From Hippophae tibetana (lineage: Eukaryota; Streptophyta; Magnoliopsida; Rosales; Elaeagnaceae), in assembly GCA_037013495.1 (NCBI GenBank), contig CM072803.1, positions 23,655,001 to 23,719,000 of the forward strand: DNA of 64,000 nt, given 5' to 3'. The translations under genes were made by a program, and so were the position numbers. Under the pieces are notes generated by a model that saw only the letters and a program-made list of their open reading frames with translations, was not told the DNA's origin and did no database searches. Position 1 is the first letter of the stretch, and each line of letters begins with the position of its first letter. This document shows positions 49,287 through 61,590 of this stretch, in pieces.

Positions 49287-52200
49287 ATGGATTTCAGTAA
49301 GGAAAAGCTTGTTAGGTAGTTTCTTTTGCAATTCAACTTTTTGTTTGTATTTGGTTCCTGTTAAAGAGTAGCATAGTATTTGATTTCTTGAGTTTTGCAG
49401 TTTCAAAGACCCCCAAGCTGTAGCTTTAACCAAACTTGTTATGCTCTTTGCCTGAGATTAGGGAAGTCTTTGATTTCTTAATTTGTGAACTTGTTACTTA
49501 TTTGGGGAACCATAAGAATGTGAATTTGAGACTAGCTGCGAAATTCTGGTGATCTTGTTTAGTCATGTAGTAAATTAAGCGAAAAATTCGTGAATCTATG
49601 AGAATGTTTAGCTTATTTTTTTCACGGGTTTCGATTTCTGAGGGGTGGAGCCATGAAAGAGGATACAAATCTAGGAAATCATGTTGAGCTTATGAAATTT
49701 GAATTTCTACTTATTTACACCATGCTAGAGCTTAAACTTTTTTTTTTTTTTTAGAATTAGGACCCATGAAAACTGGTTTATCTAATAAAGTTAATGCTAC
49801 ATATAGACACGCTCAATTGATGTAGGCTTTCCATTTATGTTGAATTTTTACGGCTAATTTTCCCCGTTCTTTGTTAATTGCGATGAAAATGTTACCTGTC
49901 TTCTTCACATTGGAATATAAGAGATAAATTTCTCACAATTTGATTACAAGTTAGCAAGTGTTAACCGCATTTGAGTTGGTGCATATGAGGTTCTTCCCGT
50001 ATTTTACTTGACCCCAAAGCGATGCTATCTGCTTTTCTTGTGTTAAATTATTATTGTTATTGATATTGTATTTACCACTTATTTTAGCAAAAGATAAGGA
50101 CAGGGATTGAGGGTTCCCTAGGCTTAAAGGGTTGGTTCTATGAATTTTGAATCCATCTTTTAGAAACTCTAATCCGTTTGAATGAGTCATAATTATTCTT
50201 TGAAATGTTGTGCACTAGCAGATGTTCATGTGAATTTCTTCAACTGTCTATTTACCTTAAATACTTTTAGATTTCATTCAGATGAAAAACAGTGCAAAAA
50301 ATTCTTTTGGGTAGGACTGGAACCAATGAGAATTGAGAAGTCGTCATCTACATATAAGATTCCATCGTGCTCATTTCGGAATAATGATGATATTAGTTTG
50401 GTTGGGGGCAGAAGCAGATTTGCTGAAACTTTTGGATTTGGAAGGTCTAAGGTATATCCAGAGGACAATAAACCTTGGCGTAAGAGAATTCTTGATCCAG
50501 GTAGCAAGATTGTACTACAATGGAACCGGGTTTTCATTGTTTCATGCTTGGTGGCATTGTTTATTGATCCATTGTACTTTTACTTGCCCATGGTGGGTGG
50601 GGATCCAAACTCTTTTTGTTTGAAGACAGACTTTAATTTGAGAATAGTTGTTACTTGCTTTAGGACTGTTGCGGATATTTTCTATTTGTTGCATGTAATT
50701 ATTAAATTCAGAACAGCCTATGTTGCACCGAGCTCTAGAGTGTTTGGGAGGGGTGAGCTTGTCATGGACCCAAAAAAGATTGCCCAGAGGTACTTTCGAT
50801 CTGACTTCTTCATTGATCTCATTGCCACGTTGCCTCTTCCGCAGGTATTTTTTTAGAGTTTCATTTGCCAATCCTTTTCACTTATTAGCAGCTCTTATTA
50901 GGAAGACAAGGTTCAGTTGCTTTAGTTTTACAATCAGTTTATTGTTAAGACAAGAACAAACACATGCTCATGATAATAAACTAACAACAATATGCCTGAT
51001 GAGCTTAAACTTTCTTTTCATGTTTACCTTTATCGACTTATCTTTAATTTGCATAGAAAGTCAGCGATTTATGCAATTGTTGTTAACTCTGGATATTTAT
51101 TTTTATCACATGGTTGTTGACTTATCGTTTTAGCTCCTAAATAAATTGGCAGAAAAGAAACATGAAGCATAACCCAGTGGTATGTTCTATGCAGATACTC
51201 ATATGGTTTATTATACCAGCAACAAGTTCTAGAACAGACCATAACAACAATGCCCTTGCATTAATTGTTTTACTCCAATATGTTCCCAGATTATATCTGA
51301 TCTTCCCATTGAGTTCAGAAATAATAAAAGCAACCGGTGTGGTTACGAAGACTGCTTGGGCAGGCGCTGCATATAATCTTCTACTTTACATGTTGGCTAG
51401 TCATGTATGCAGCTTAGTTATTTCTTTCATCCTCCTAATTTCAATTATGTTTCTTTCTACCTCTATATTCAATTTTATTGGAGCGGTACCAAGAAATGCT
51501 TTGAAGAAAATAGGATACAAATATTTTGTTATTTAGAAATATAATATTTTTAGGGATTTATTTAATTGTGGCATTTCATTGTTTATGTTATTTGGTAGCT
51601 AGATTTTTTACCCATTAACCCATTAGGCTCATTAGTTGATTAGGGTTTTTGTCATTCTTATTAATGTGGACCTTCTCTTTTTGTAAGTAGCAGACTGGAT
51701 TATTGAATTCAGTTTCTGGCTTCTCCCCCCACTATTGGTCTATTTTCTTCCTAGTTTGTACTCTTCAAATTCCCAACCCTAATTATTTTATTTTCATGCC
51801 CTTACTCTATTCCTTCTCTTATTTTTCTCTTGGTGCTATGCTACATTAATATTGGATGATTTGTTGGCTATTTGTATTTACTCATTCAATTTCAAATTCC
51901 AAAAAGAGTCCACCAGGTAATGATTTTATATATTTATTTTTTCTTTTTCCAGGTTTTAGGGGCAGCATGGTATTTGCTGTCAATTGACCGGCATACCTCA
52001 TGCTGGAAATCTTTTTGTAGAAACGAGTATAGCCCTGAAAGATGCAATCTTTATTACTTAGATTGTAGTTCCTTCAACAATATTGCTCGCAAGACCTGGG
52101 CAAATACTACAAATGTGTTTAAGAATTGTGATCCTGACAATAATCTTAAATTCAAGTATGGAGTATTTCAGAATGCAGTGACAAAAAATGTTGTTTCCTC

Positions 52201-55200
52201 TAACTTTATAGTAAAGTATTTCTACTGCCTATGGTGGGGCTTGCAGAACCTAAGGTAAATCATTTCCATGCATTAAAGAGATCCTTTATTCTCAGCCTCC
52301 ATCATGTTTATTAAAAAATTAAAGTTACTGGCTATTAAGAAAGATATGCATTCTGCAAAGTAAATAAGGGTCAGAAAAATCAATTATTGTTCTAAAATTG
52401 CTGGAGCCTAAAGTTTTATTTCATCACAATTTTGTTGAGTTATTGAGTTTATCTTTTACTGGTCATTTAACCATGCAAGTGTAAGCATATATTCACCACT
52501 ATTGGGATAACCAGCAATCAATGTCAAGAAAGGTTTTCTACGAGGTTTCCTAATTGTTAATTCTGTTGACTGTCAAGAAGCAGTGTTTCTTTTTTTGAAC
52601 TTTACTCTTAAGTGTTTATCCCTTTTATTTTCCTTTTTTAAGTGGGTGAAGGGCTCCCATAATCCCATGGCTTTGGGAATATGAGCACTTAGTGCTATAG
52701 CTTTGAAGTGGAGCGTGTTAGTTCCATATCTTTGTAAAAGGGTGTATTTTTAGTCCTATATCTTTTGTTCAAAAGGTGCATTTTAATCTTAGGACTAAAG
52801 GGCACCTTTTACAAATATATAGGACTAAAACGCTCTTCGAAGCTATGGGATTAAAGTGCTGCTTTGCCTAAAGCTGCGAGATCATAAGCACCTGAAGTGA
52901 GTGAATGCTTATCCTAGTTGCCTTAAATATACTATATTTATCTGTTACTGTGGGAAGGAAACCTAAAGGTGCTTTCTTTCCATCAAATTGGTAAAATATG
53001 TGCTTGTTAGATCATTTTGGTTTGCCCCTTTACCATGCAAGCTTAAAAGCTCGTATAAGGTGGGTCAATGATAAATACTCCTCCTCATGTGGGGTGGACA
53101 TTTTTAGAGTGGTCAACGTGTGGAATGGCTTAAAAGCTTGTATAAGGTGGGCCAATTATAAATACTACTTCTCATGTGGGTGGACATTTTTAGAGTGGTC
53201 GAACATGTGTATTGTTAGTACAATCGAAAGGATATAAACCTGGAGTTGTTTGAATAAGGATCTGCTGTTACAATTATACAATTGATTACACTAGTTGCCA
53301 CTTTTTCCAAGCTTGAGCTTGTAGTTGATGGTTAACATTGGTGTTTGTATTGATTTAATTATTTTACTTTTGCAGTGATTTTTGATTTTATTATTTTATT
53401 ATTTTATCTGTAAGGTAAAATTATTTGATTTATTATGTTTCCTTTTTTTGCCAGTTCATATGGACAGAATTTGTCAACAAGTACTTATATTGGAGAGACA
53501 TCTTTTGCCATTCTCATTGCCATTTTGGGTCTGGTCTTATTTGCCCATTTGATTGGGAATATGCAGGTAGCGAAAAGGATTTCAGACTTCATTATTACCA
53601 TCTAAACTTCTTGCTTGAGGATTAAAAAGTCCCCCCCCTTTCAATGTCAGAATGTTGAATGTTATATCATTTGGGTGTTGAAAATTTCCTTACTTTTTAA
53701 ATCTCTGCTTTAAGTTGAAGATTGTTAGTGTGTTTGTCACTAATCCTCCCAAATCTTATTGGTTACCATCAACTTTTAATAAAGTACCTAAGTGGTGGTC
53801 CCATGTTATGACTCCTACAACTCCTAATTGTTAAATTTTAAGTATACAGAGCACATACTTGAGGGTAGTGTTAGAATGTATATATGAATTGTTGGCCCAT
53901 CTCACAGTAATATAAGCTTTTGAGAGGACTAGTGACCAATAACATCTAACAACATTAAATTTACACTTGAATATGTTAGGTTAGGGATTTTGTGGTGTTT
54001 GGTAATAATAAATAAGGTATAGTACTTGAAGGATAAGGACCCGCTTTGATTTCACCAGCTTTTATAAGGAGTGATTAAGGATTCGTTAGCTCGGTGGACT
54101 TAAACCACCTCGTGTAAGGACTCAATAGCATGATGGACTTCACCAGCCCACGTAAGGAGTCACCAAGCTGTTATACTCCATTAGCCTGTGTAGTGTAAAG
54201 ACTCACCAGCCCATAGATCACCCCACCAGTTTGACATCATTTTGACACCACGATTGTCCTTTTGTATACGAAGAGCCCATAGTAAATCCTCCACTAGTCT
54301 AGGACCACATGTATTAGTTTACCCTATATACATCACTACGGTAAACTTGTGGGGACTTCTTTCGAACCATTAGTAGTTGTAGCCCTTTTAATTGGATTCT
54401 TTCTAACATATTAATGCCTAACATGAAGTCCCAAGCCTTTCTAGTCGTAGAGAAACGTTGGAAATTTATAGCAGTTAAAGGAGTTAGTTCAAAAGAAAGA
54501 GGGTCTCACTTCGATATTCAGGACTTCATTCCACTAAAGCAATATTTTATTTTGTTCCTTAGATTTTTCACCGTTGATAGCACTTTTTCGCCTCGCACTT
54601 AGTGAAGGTGGCAGACAGACTTCCTAATAGTTGGTACTTACGTGATCAATCAGACAATCATCACCCCAGTTTAGGACACCCACATTGGGAAAATCATTCG
54701 TAGCTTAACCTCGTTCAGTCCGTACCGCAAGCAGAATTGGATAGTCACATTAACATTTGTTAAAACTATAAATAAAATGTTAGGCATTCTCACAAGTTTG
54801 AGCTTTTGAAAGAGTGTGTTAGAGAAGTGGATTACTCCACCTAGTTGTGTAATGTGATATTGGTAACAAAATCATGAGGCGATTCTTAGATGTGCATGGC
54901 TTTTACGGATGTAAATAAGGCCACCCCTATGGACTGTTTCCCATTACTCCGTATAGATTGGTTGATGCCGTTGTAGGATATGGCCTAATGAGCTTCATGG
55001 ATGCCTATTCAGGTTATCACTAGATCCACATGCACTCGGGTGATGAAGAAATATCCTCGTTCATCACAGAAGGAGGAACATTTTGTTACACGAGGATGCC
55101 ATATGACCTGAAAAATGGACGGGCCACTTATTAAAGGTTGGTCAACAAAATGTTTAAGAGTCAGGTATGCTGTAACATGGAGGTTTATGTAGATGATGTG

Positions 55201-58200
55201 ATGATTAAGTCCAAGGAACTTGTGGACCAGTTCGGGATTTGGAAGAGACATTTGAAATGTTGAGGTAGTAAATGATGAAGTTGAATCCTAAGAAATATAT
55301 CTTTGGGGCAACATCAAGAAAGTTTTTGGGGTGTTTTATGTCTGTTAAGGGAATTAAGGCACATTCGAACAAGATAAAGGCCTTGACGACCATGACGTTC
55401 CCAAAATCTTTGAAAGAAGTACAACAATTGAATGGATGAATAGTAACACTAGTAGGTTCATCTCAAACTGTATGATTAAATGCATTCCATTTTTTCAGCT
55501 ACTGAAGAATATCAAAGGATATCAATGGAGCGAGGAGTATGAGTAGACGTTTCAGTCTATCAGACAATACCTAGGAAAACCTCTTGTCTTGAGCATCTAT
55601 AAAAAGGTTGAGTGCTGTTTTGATAGTGGAAAGCCCATGCCTAATGGAATCTTATACTTGTATATGGCATCTATAAAAAGGTTGAGTGTTGTTTTGATAG
55701 TGGAAAGAGAGAATGAGCAATTGCTTATATATTACATTAGGCACTAACAGAAGCTCAACAGAGGTAAATAGTCCTTGATAAGTTGGCATTTGTTTTGCAA
55801 ATGGCAACTAGAAAGTTGAGGCATTATTTCGGAGGCCATATTGTGGTGGTGCTCACATCGAATCATCTCAAAAATGTTTTACAGAAGCCATTAATGTCTG
55901 GGAGGTTAGCTCACATAGCTATTGAATTAAATGAGTTTGATGTTTGTTACTAGCCCATACCATCTATCAAAGGTCGAGCAATTGCATATTTTGTTGCAGA
56001 TTGGGACATGATTGGTTGAAAGGAAGCTTTGAGAGGTCTCTGATGATGAAAGTAGTAATGCAAAAGGGATTGGGGTGGAAATTGTGATACACTCCGAAAT
56101 GAGGCATGATTGAGCAAAGCATACAAATCACTTTCCCTACCACAAACATGCGGCAGAGTACTAGGCAGTTCTCTTAGTTGTAAAGGAGTTAGAGGAGTTG
56201 GGAGCAAAATAAGTCAATATTTATGGAGATTCTTGCCTATTATTGAATCAGGTAAAGGGGGCTTTTGAGGCTAAAGAAGTAAATACTGAATAAATATTTG
56301 GAGGAGATCAAAAGTGAATAATTCTATACGTACGAATAATTGCATGATAGTTAATTGTTCTTCAAATTTAATAGGTAAATTGGACTTGGATGAGGGGTAG
56401 AAACGCCAACCTATGAAATCTTTTAAGGAGTTGTATACCAATATGGTCAAGCAGGTCTCACTAACGTAAATTAAGCAAATAACACAGCGAAAGTACAAGA
56501 TAACATGCTCAATTTAATAAACAAGAAAAACTACCAACAGTTAGTGTGTCTCATAGGCTCTTGTCTAGGTTAGCAGCATACACAAACAGTAAACATCACA
56601 CAACATGCGAATCAGTTAAACATACTGGAAAAGTTATAAAAGATTTTCAATCACTTAAAGACCTCATATGTGAAAACATATTCGATAAATGATGATTGTA
56701 CTCTCATAGCATACAATCAAACAAAACATGGCATACCACAAGAAAGAGTCCGACGTCCGGTACACAACTAGGATAAGGAGGTACAGACTCCTTAGAAACT
56801 CACACAAAAAACGCATGATCATGGAACATAAGCAATACTTAGAAAGTTATAGGCATGCTACAAGTAAAGGAAAGAAAACATGCAATAAAACAAATCAAAT
56901 AAACTTTCTAGCCAGAGTTTAAATCTAGCATGTTGGTACATACACGATAGAAACTCAAATTATATTAATACAACAACAGATCATGCATAACAAGAGATAT
57001 AACGAGGTAAACTCATAAATCCCTGCCTATGTGGTAACATCCTTGCGTTGCTTATGACAATCATTCGACAGTAAACAAATCCACTATATAATGAAACAAT
57101 TACAATCCTGACAGAAATAAAATCCCCATTACTTCTATCAATTAGAACCTCTTTTCGAACTGTCTATTATTGTCCTCGTTTGCTGCCTCTATAACGACAT
57201 GATTCGACATACGAATCCGACTTTCCTCTAAAGCCAACACCACCTAAGTGGTGTGATTAGTAAAGTGAAGTGAATAATCAAACATGATGACTAACCTCAA
57301 TCACGAACACGCAACACACAAATGAAAAGTTGCATCTTAGTAACTACCAACTGACACATGGCACACAGTCACACAGTCACATGACATAAGAAAAAGTTAC
57401 ACGAATATAACTACCAACCCATGGCTCACAGCTACACAGGCTCCTCACATAAAACCATGTACAAACACTGCCTTGAGTACTTAGCACTTAAGAACACGGT
57501 TTTGTCCACAATTATGAATCACTAATATTGAACAATACTTAAGGTATTAGTGATTTGAAAACAGAAAAATGAGATTAATTTGATAGAGTTTCGCTACATA
57601 TTTTCTGGATGATAAAACAAGAGAAAATGAGATATTTATAGCACACGACCAGCCACCTCGTCGAGGGTGGTGAGGTGCCTGAAAAATCTCCCTATTCGTT
57701 TCCCAAAATTACTGAGTAATTTTTTTAAATATCGACACTCAAAACAAAACAAAAACCTGAGCAACGTCGACGAGCGAGTGTGGAATGCATATTACGAAAA
57801 CCAACCTCGTAGTGTTTGTAAACATACTTGCATACAAAGTATACCTAATTATGTGCGTGTGTGTATTATTGATCCGTAGTAACCAACCTTATACAGTGGA
57901 AGACATAACACTAAGTAAAATAAACAGACACCGTGTTTTGTTCACGAAAATCCGACACAGACACATAGAACAATAGGATTTATAAAAAGATTGATGAAAT
58001 TTTTTGAGTCATTCAAAATTACATAAATTCCTTGAGAAAGTAATGCGCATGCTGATGCATTAACCACTTTATATTCTATAATGTTGAGGGATATGAAGAG
58101 AATTCTACCCATTTTTACCCTTATTGAACCAAGTATTAGAGAGGTCATACTACCAGACAATAGAATGCTAGTGTCAGCACTCATTAATCGATTATGGATG

Positions 58201-61200
58201 ATCTCCTTTTAGAATTATCTAGAAAATGCGTGTTATCTCAAGATAAACAGGATGCCAGGAAGTTAGAACTCAAGGCTAAGAACTACGACAAGGAGCAATG
58301 TATAAAAAAAGGCCAAAGAGCCATGGTTAAAATGTTTTGAGTGAAGAAGAGTCAAGAAAGATGATAAAGGAGTGTCATGACGGTCAGTGCCGAGTGCATT
58401 CAGGGGGAAAACTTTAAGCTTGCTCATCATTAGGCAAGGATATTATTGACCGATCATGCTTAATAATTGCATGATGCATGCAAAAAAAATGCGGAGTGAT
58501 ATAGGCATGCAACAATTCCTTGTTCTTCGGTCTACAAGTAAATATTAAATAAAAAAAGGTGCTAATGACTACTTTCATAGTCATTACTGTTGAGCTAAAG
58601 AGATGCATTAAAAGCAAGCAAGTGCCAGTTATTCTTTCATTTTCACAAGAATTGGGGGCATGATGTTTTGTAATAAGGAATAAGGTATGCTATGACCCTT
58701 CTACATCCTAACCTAGGTCCCTTGGCCAAGCCCAATACTTGAAGGATAAGGGCTCGTCTGATTTCACCAGCCCATTTACGGACTCACCAGCCCGTGTAAG
58801 GATGCACCAGCCTGTTTAAGGATTCACCAGCCTGATGGACTCCACAGCCCGTGTAAGGACTCACCAACCAGATGGACTTCACCAGCCCGCAAATCCTTTC
58901 TGACATTATGATTGTCCTTTTGTACTGTATCCGTATGGAGAGCCCACATTGAATCCTCCACTAATCTAGGATCATGTATATTAGTTTACCCCTATATATA
59001 TCGCTATAGTAGAAGCTTGAGGGAACTTATTTCGAACCATCAGTAGTTGTAACCCTCTTAGTTGGATTCTCTCCGACACTTGGATATTTCATAATCTTTG
59101 CTGGCTTTTATATGGGATGTTTAGCATCCAAATTTGCTTTTAAGATGCTGTTAGGATTTCCAGTAATTATAAGTTTAATATCTGTTGGCTGGGGTTGCAG
59201 CTCTTGTTTCAAATGGTTTTTTTTTGTTTCATAATCTATGCTGGCTTTTGTACGGGATGTTAAGCATCCAAATTTACTTTTTAAGATGCTGTTAGGATTT
59301 CTAGTAATTTTAACTTCAATATCTGTTGGCTGGAGTTTTAGCTCTTGTTTCAAATGGTTTTAATTCGTTATTTTTGATTCATCTGGAGAGAAGACAAATG
59401 AGACAATAATGTGTTGTTCAGTAGATCTCTTTTTTGTTGTTGCCCATACTTCGTTGCTAATTAAAGGGATTTAACTGGCACATCTTTGTCTTTTACTCAA
59501 CTGCAGTAACTTTTTATCTTAACTAGCATGATATTTCAATGTCATGGTAATTAGAAAGAAAAATGTGGATATCATTGTCTTATATCCTTCTTGCTGATAC
59601 TTCATATATACTTTCAAGTTTTGCTGGTAGTTAAAATGGTTATCTGGAACTTATTATTGACCTGCTGTAGATGATTTAATAGTTCTAGTGATCTAGACAT
59701 AATTTTTTGCGATTGTTTCCTCACTTTACCTATGTAGACATATCTGCAATCTATCACTGTGAGGTTGGAGGAATGGAGGCTTAAGCAAAGGGACACCAAG
59801 GAATGGATGAGGCATCGCCAACTTCCTGAAGATCTGAAACGGCGTGTTGAACGTTTTGTACAATATAAGTGGCTTGCAACTCGGGGAGTTGAAGAAGAAT
59901 CAATTCTTCGTGGCTTGCCTGCTGATCTTCGCCGTGATATCCAAAGACACCTATGCTTAGATCTAGTTAGACGGGTATGGTTCTCAGTTATGATCAAGTT
60001 TTGAGTTATAGGGTTTTCATCAATCTTATTTTCTTATCATTCTCTTTTAAGTATCAAAAAAGATCAAGACCAACTTCAGTCATATCATTTCAGTATGTGT
60101 GCATTTTTCATGTCTAAGCAAAAATAATATTAATAAAACAAAATATAGCAAGGAAAGAAAAAGAAGCCACTGTTCTGCTAGTGGCGTTTAAAGTCTTTCT
60201 GTTGCTGAGTGTGGTTCTGCTGTTCTGGTTCAATTTGTTGCATCATAACCAATGTCAACTGCTTGCCTAGCCAACCGTGCAATAAATCATCTTTGACGTG
60301 TTTCACTGTCCATGTTTCTGGCATTCAAGTGCATTGAGACAATTGAACTTACTAAAATCTCCCATTTGGCTGTTCACGCTATTTGCTGTGTTCCATGGGC
60401 TGTTCTAAATTAAAAATGGATTTCTTGCTTGTAGTTTGATGTAATGAATTTTTTTGATTTCTTTCGATAGATGCCTTTCAAATAGTAACGAATATAGCTT
60501 CGTAAGTTACTTTTGCATCCTAGTGCTAACCAAATTGCTTTCCTTGCCTATAGGTGCCATTTTTCTCACAGATGGATGATCAGCTCCTTGATGCTATATG
60601 CGAGCGCTTAGTATCATCTCTGAGCACTGCAGGGACATACATAGTTCGTGAGGGTGACCCTGTGTCTGAGATGCTATTCATCATCAGAGGTACACTGGAT
60701 AGCTCCACTACCAATGGTGGTCGGACTGGTTTCTTTAATTCAATTACATTGAGACCAGGAGATTTCTGTGGGGAAGAACTGCTTGCCTGGGCATTGCTGC
60801 CAAAATCCACTGTCAACTTGCCATCTTCCACTAGAACTGTTAAGGCACTTACTGAAGTTGAAGCATTTGTATTGCGAGCTGAAGATCTCAAATTTGTAGC
60901 CAACCAATTTAGACGACTCCACAGCAAGAAGCTGCAACATACCTTCCGGTTTTATTCCCACCATTGGAGGACTTGGGCAGCCTGCTTCATACAGGCTGCT
61001 TGGCGACGTTACAAGAAAAGGAAGATGGCTAAGGATCTTATGATGAGAGAATCATTTGTATTGGATGATAAACTCGACTTTGAGACTGAGCAAGAGGAAG
61101 AGGAATATTCCTCTGGTGGTTCAGATCCTTCTCAGGCAAAATTGGATCTTGGGGTCACAATACTGGCTTCTAGATTTGCTGTGAACACAAGGAGAGGAGC

Positions 61201-61282
61201 ACAGAAAATAAAAAAAGATGAAATGCCCAGGTTACGAAAACCTGAGGAGCCTGATTTTTCCACTGAACTTGATGATGAGTAG
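49287..61282 (+). CDS. CNGC17: Cyclic-nucleotide-gated ion channel, CNGC14/CNGC17 group
   Basis: Seven exons (49287-49315, 50271-50844, 51195-51404, 51953-52254, 53455-53566, 59738-59974, 60554-61282) give 730 aa with all frames closing. I chose the start at 49287 because exon 1 (MDFSKEKLVR) splices in phase to FHSDEKQ and gives the family-type N-terminus; the ATG at 50182 would read through intron. S1 begins near residue 94 (WNRVFIVSCLVALFIDPLYF) and S2 near 131. The pore is at about 360-385 (CLWWGLQNL, SSYGQNLSTS), S6 at 387-409 (AILIAIFGLVLFAHLIGNMQ), the C-linker at 410-488 and the cyclic-nucleotide-binding domain at about 490-615 (GDPVSEMLFIIRG, GDFCGEELL). An IQ calmodulin-binding motif follows at 633 (FIQAAWRRYKKRK). 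These are plasma-membrane, usually Ca2+-permeable, channels; Arabidopsis CNGC17 works with PSKR1/BAK1 and H+-ATPases in cell expansion. Intron 5 (53567-59737) is swollen by transposons. Confidence 0.93.
52645..52897. mobile_element. Foldback MITE in CNGC intron 4
   Basis: The left arm ends 'atagctttgaagtggagcg', 'tgttagttccatat', 'ctttgtaaaag'. The right arm, read as complement, gives 'atagcttcgaagagcg', 'ttttagtcctatat', 'atttgtaaaag'. The arms match imperfectly over about 90 bp around a centre rich in 'ggtgcatttt'. The transcript of this intron could fold into a long hairpin. Confidence 0.7.
53041..53210. repeat. Two-copy tandem duplication, period 87 bp, CNGC intron 4
   Basis: The block 'gcttaaaagctcgtataagg' through 'gtggacatttttagagtggt' occurs at 53041 and again at 53128 with a few substitutions. 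The 79-codon ORF at 52998-53237 is a product of this repeat, not a gene. Confidence 0.8.
53850..53955 (+). mobile_element. Small copia-type 3' remnant in CNGC intron 5
   Basis: 'cacatacttgagggtag' resembles a copia polypurine tract and is followed by 'tgttagaatgtatatatgaa', a typical copia LTR start. An LTR-like end 'catctaaca' follows only about 75 bp later. Probably an internally deleted LTR; evidence is motif-level only. Confidence 0.4.
53991..54408 (+). repeat. 5' LTR of the gypsy element, 418 bp
   Basis: Aligns end to end with 58661-59078. The sequence just after it, 'tattaatgcc', may be a decayed primer-binding site. Confidence 0.85.
54920..56310 (+). pseudogene. Gypsy reverse transcriptase and RNase H remnants
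   Basis: Readable in patches with several stops and frame changes. The reverse-transcriptase catalytic YVDD box is present in YVDDVMIKS, and CYTRMPYDLKNGRATY corresponds to the 'M-P-F-G-L-K-N-A-G-A-T-Y' box. The RNase H section includes SGRLAHIAIELNEFDVCY and IKGRAIAYFVADW. It is non-functional. Confidence 0.8.
56315..57984 (-). repeat. Nested solo LTR, 1670 bp, minus orientation
   Basis: It interrupts the gypsy reading 'KYLEEIK | RLMKFFESFK' exactly at the 5-bp duplication AAAAG (56310-56314 and 57985-57989). Its + strand ends are TGAATAATTC and GGATTTATA, so in its own orientation it runs from TATAAATCC (TG to TA mutation) to GAATTATTCA. It contains a TATA-like 'tataaatatctcat' on the minus strand and no coding sequence. 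The same family appears at 38770-40000, 42230-44195 plus 45785-46110, and near 47690. A single LTR with a clean target duplication and no interior fits LTR-LTR recombination. Confidence 0.85.
58661..59078 (+). repeat. 3' LTR of the gypsy element, 418 bp
   Basis: Aligns with 53991-54408 and starts right after the polypurine tract. The first 100 bp contain an insertion and a compensating deletion relative to the 5' LTR, so the equal length is partly coincidental. Confidence 0.85.
59087..59366. repeat. Two-copy tandem duplication, period 140 bp, CNGC intron 5
   Basis: The block from 'ataatctttgctggctttt' through 'tcttgtttcaaatggtttt' is present twice (59091 and 59231) with about ten differences. 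It lies immediately after the gypsy 3' LTR. An 81-codon antisense ORF here (59108-59353) is repeat-derived. Confidence 0.85.
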
Positions 61283-61590
61283 TTGCTTGAATCATGCTTC
61301 AGGTGAAAGGCAGTCTTTGGTTTACTAGTCCAGAATTTACAGGAATGCAATCGAGGTGCTTCATTGCATTGTATCTCATCATTTCACCATTGATGATGTT
61401 CCATGTTACAAATCTTTCATCACTGTAGTAATCAGGTCGGTGGAAGAGTAGTTTTTGATTAGGTGGTCTGAAAGAACTGGGTTTTGTGTTCTCTGGTAAG
61501 TCAATATCATTGTCACGTTACGTCATATTTGAGCTTTCCCTTACAGATTTGTGAACGGAGTGCCATGAGTCATAACAAGCTTAATTAATC
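61283..61590 (+). other. Likely 3' UTR of the CNGC gene
   Basis: Follows the stop at 61280-61282. Composition is close to that of the exons, then falls to AT-rich. No precise polyadenylation site can be assigned. Confidence 0.45.

Larger units (their letters stand above)
53991..59078 (+). mobile_element. Ty3/gypsy retrotransposon in CNGC intron 5, decayed, with nested insertion
   Basis: The LTRs at 53991-54408 and 58661-59078 are both 418 bp and begin TGTGGTGTTT or TGATGTTTTG; the left one ends TCTAACA, the right one CCGACA. They share the unusual serial 'caccagcccgtgtaaggact' motifs and the block 'gaatcctccactaatctagg'. The right LTR is preceded by GAATTGGGGGCA (polypurine tract). Pol remnants lie in gypsy order on +: reverse transcriptase at about 54920-55450 (FMDAYSGYH, NMEVYVDDVMIKSKE, KLNPKKYIFGATSRKFLG), RNase H at 55780-56010 (LESRKLRHYF-like, SGRLAHIAIELNEFDV), and the RNase H/integrase boundary at about 56190-58200 (ESNAHADALT), split by a solo LTR. 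Many stops are present. No matching target duplication is evident. It lies in the same orientation as the host gene. Confidence 0.88.

Noticed and set aside
50182-50270. ATG at 50182 as CNGC start
   Set aside because: The residues before FHSDEKQ do not look like a channel N-terminus, and a splice acceptor lies at 50269-50270. The in-phase exon at 49287 explains the N-terminus better.
59614-59997. 127-aa minus-strand ORF
   Set aside because: It is antisense to CNGC exon 6.
60580-60964. 115-aa and 74-aa minus-strand ORFs
   Set aside because: Both are antisense to CNGC exon 7.
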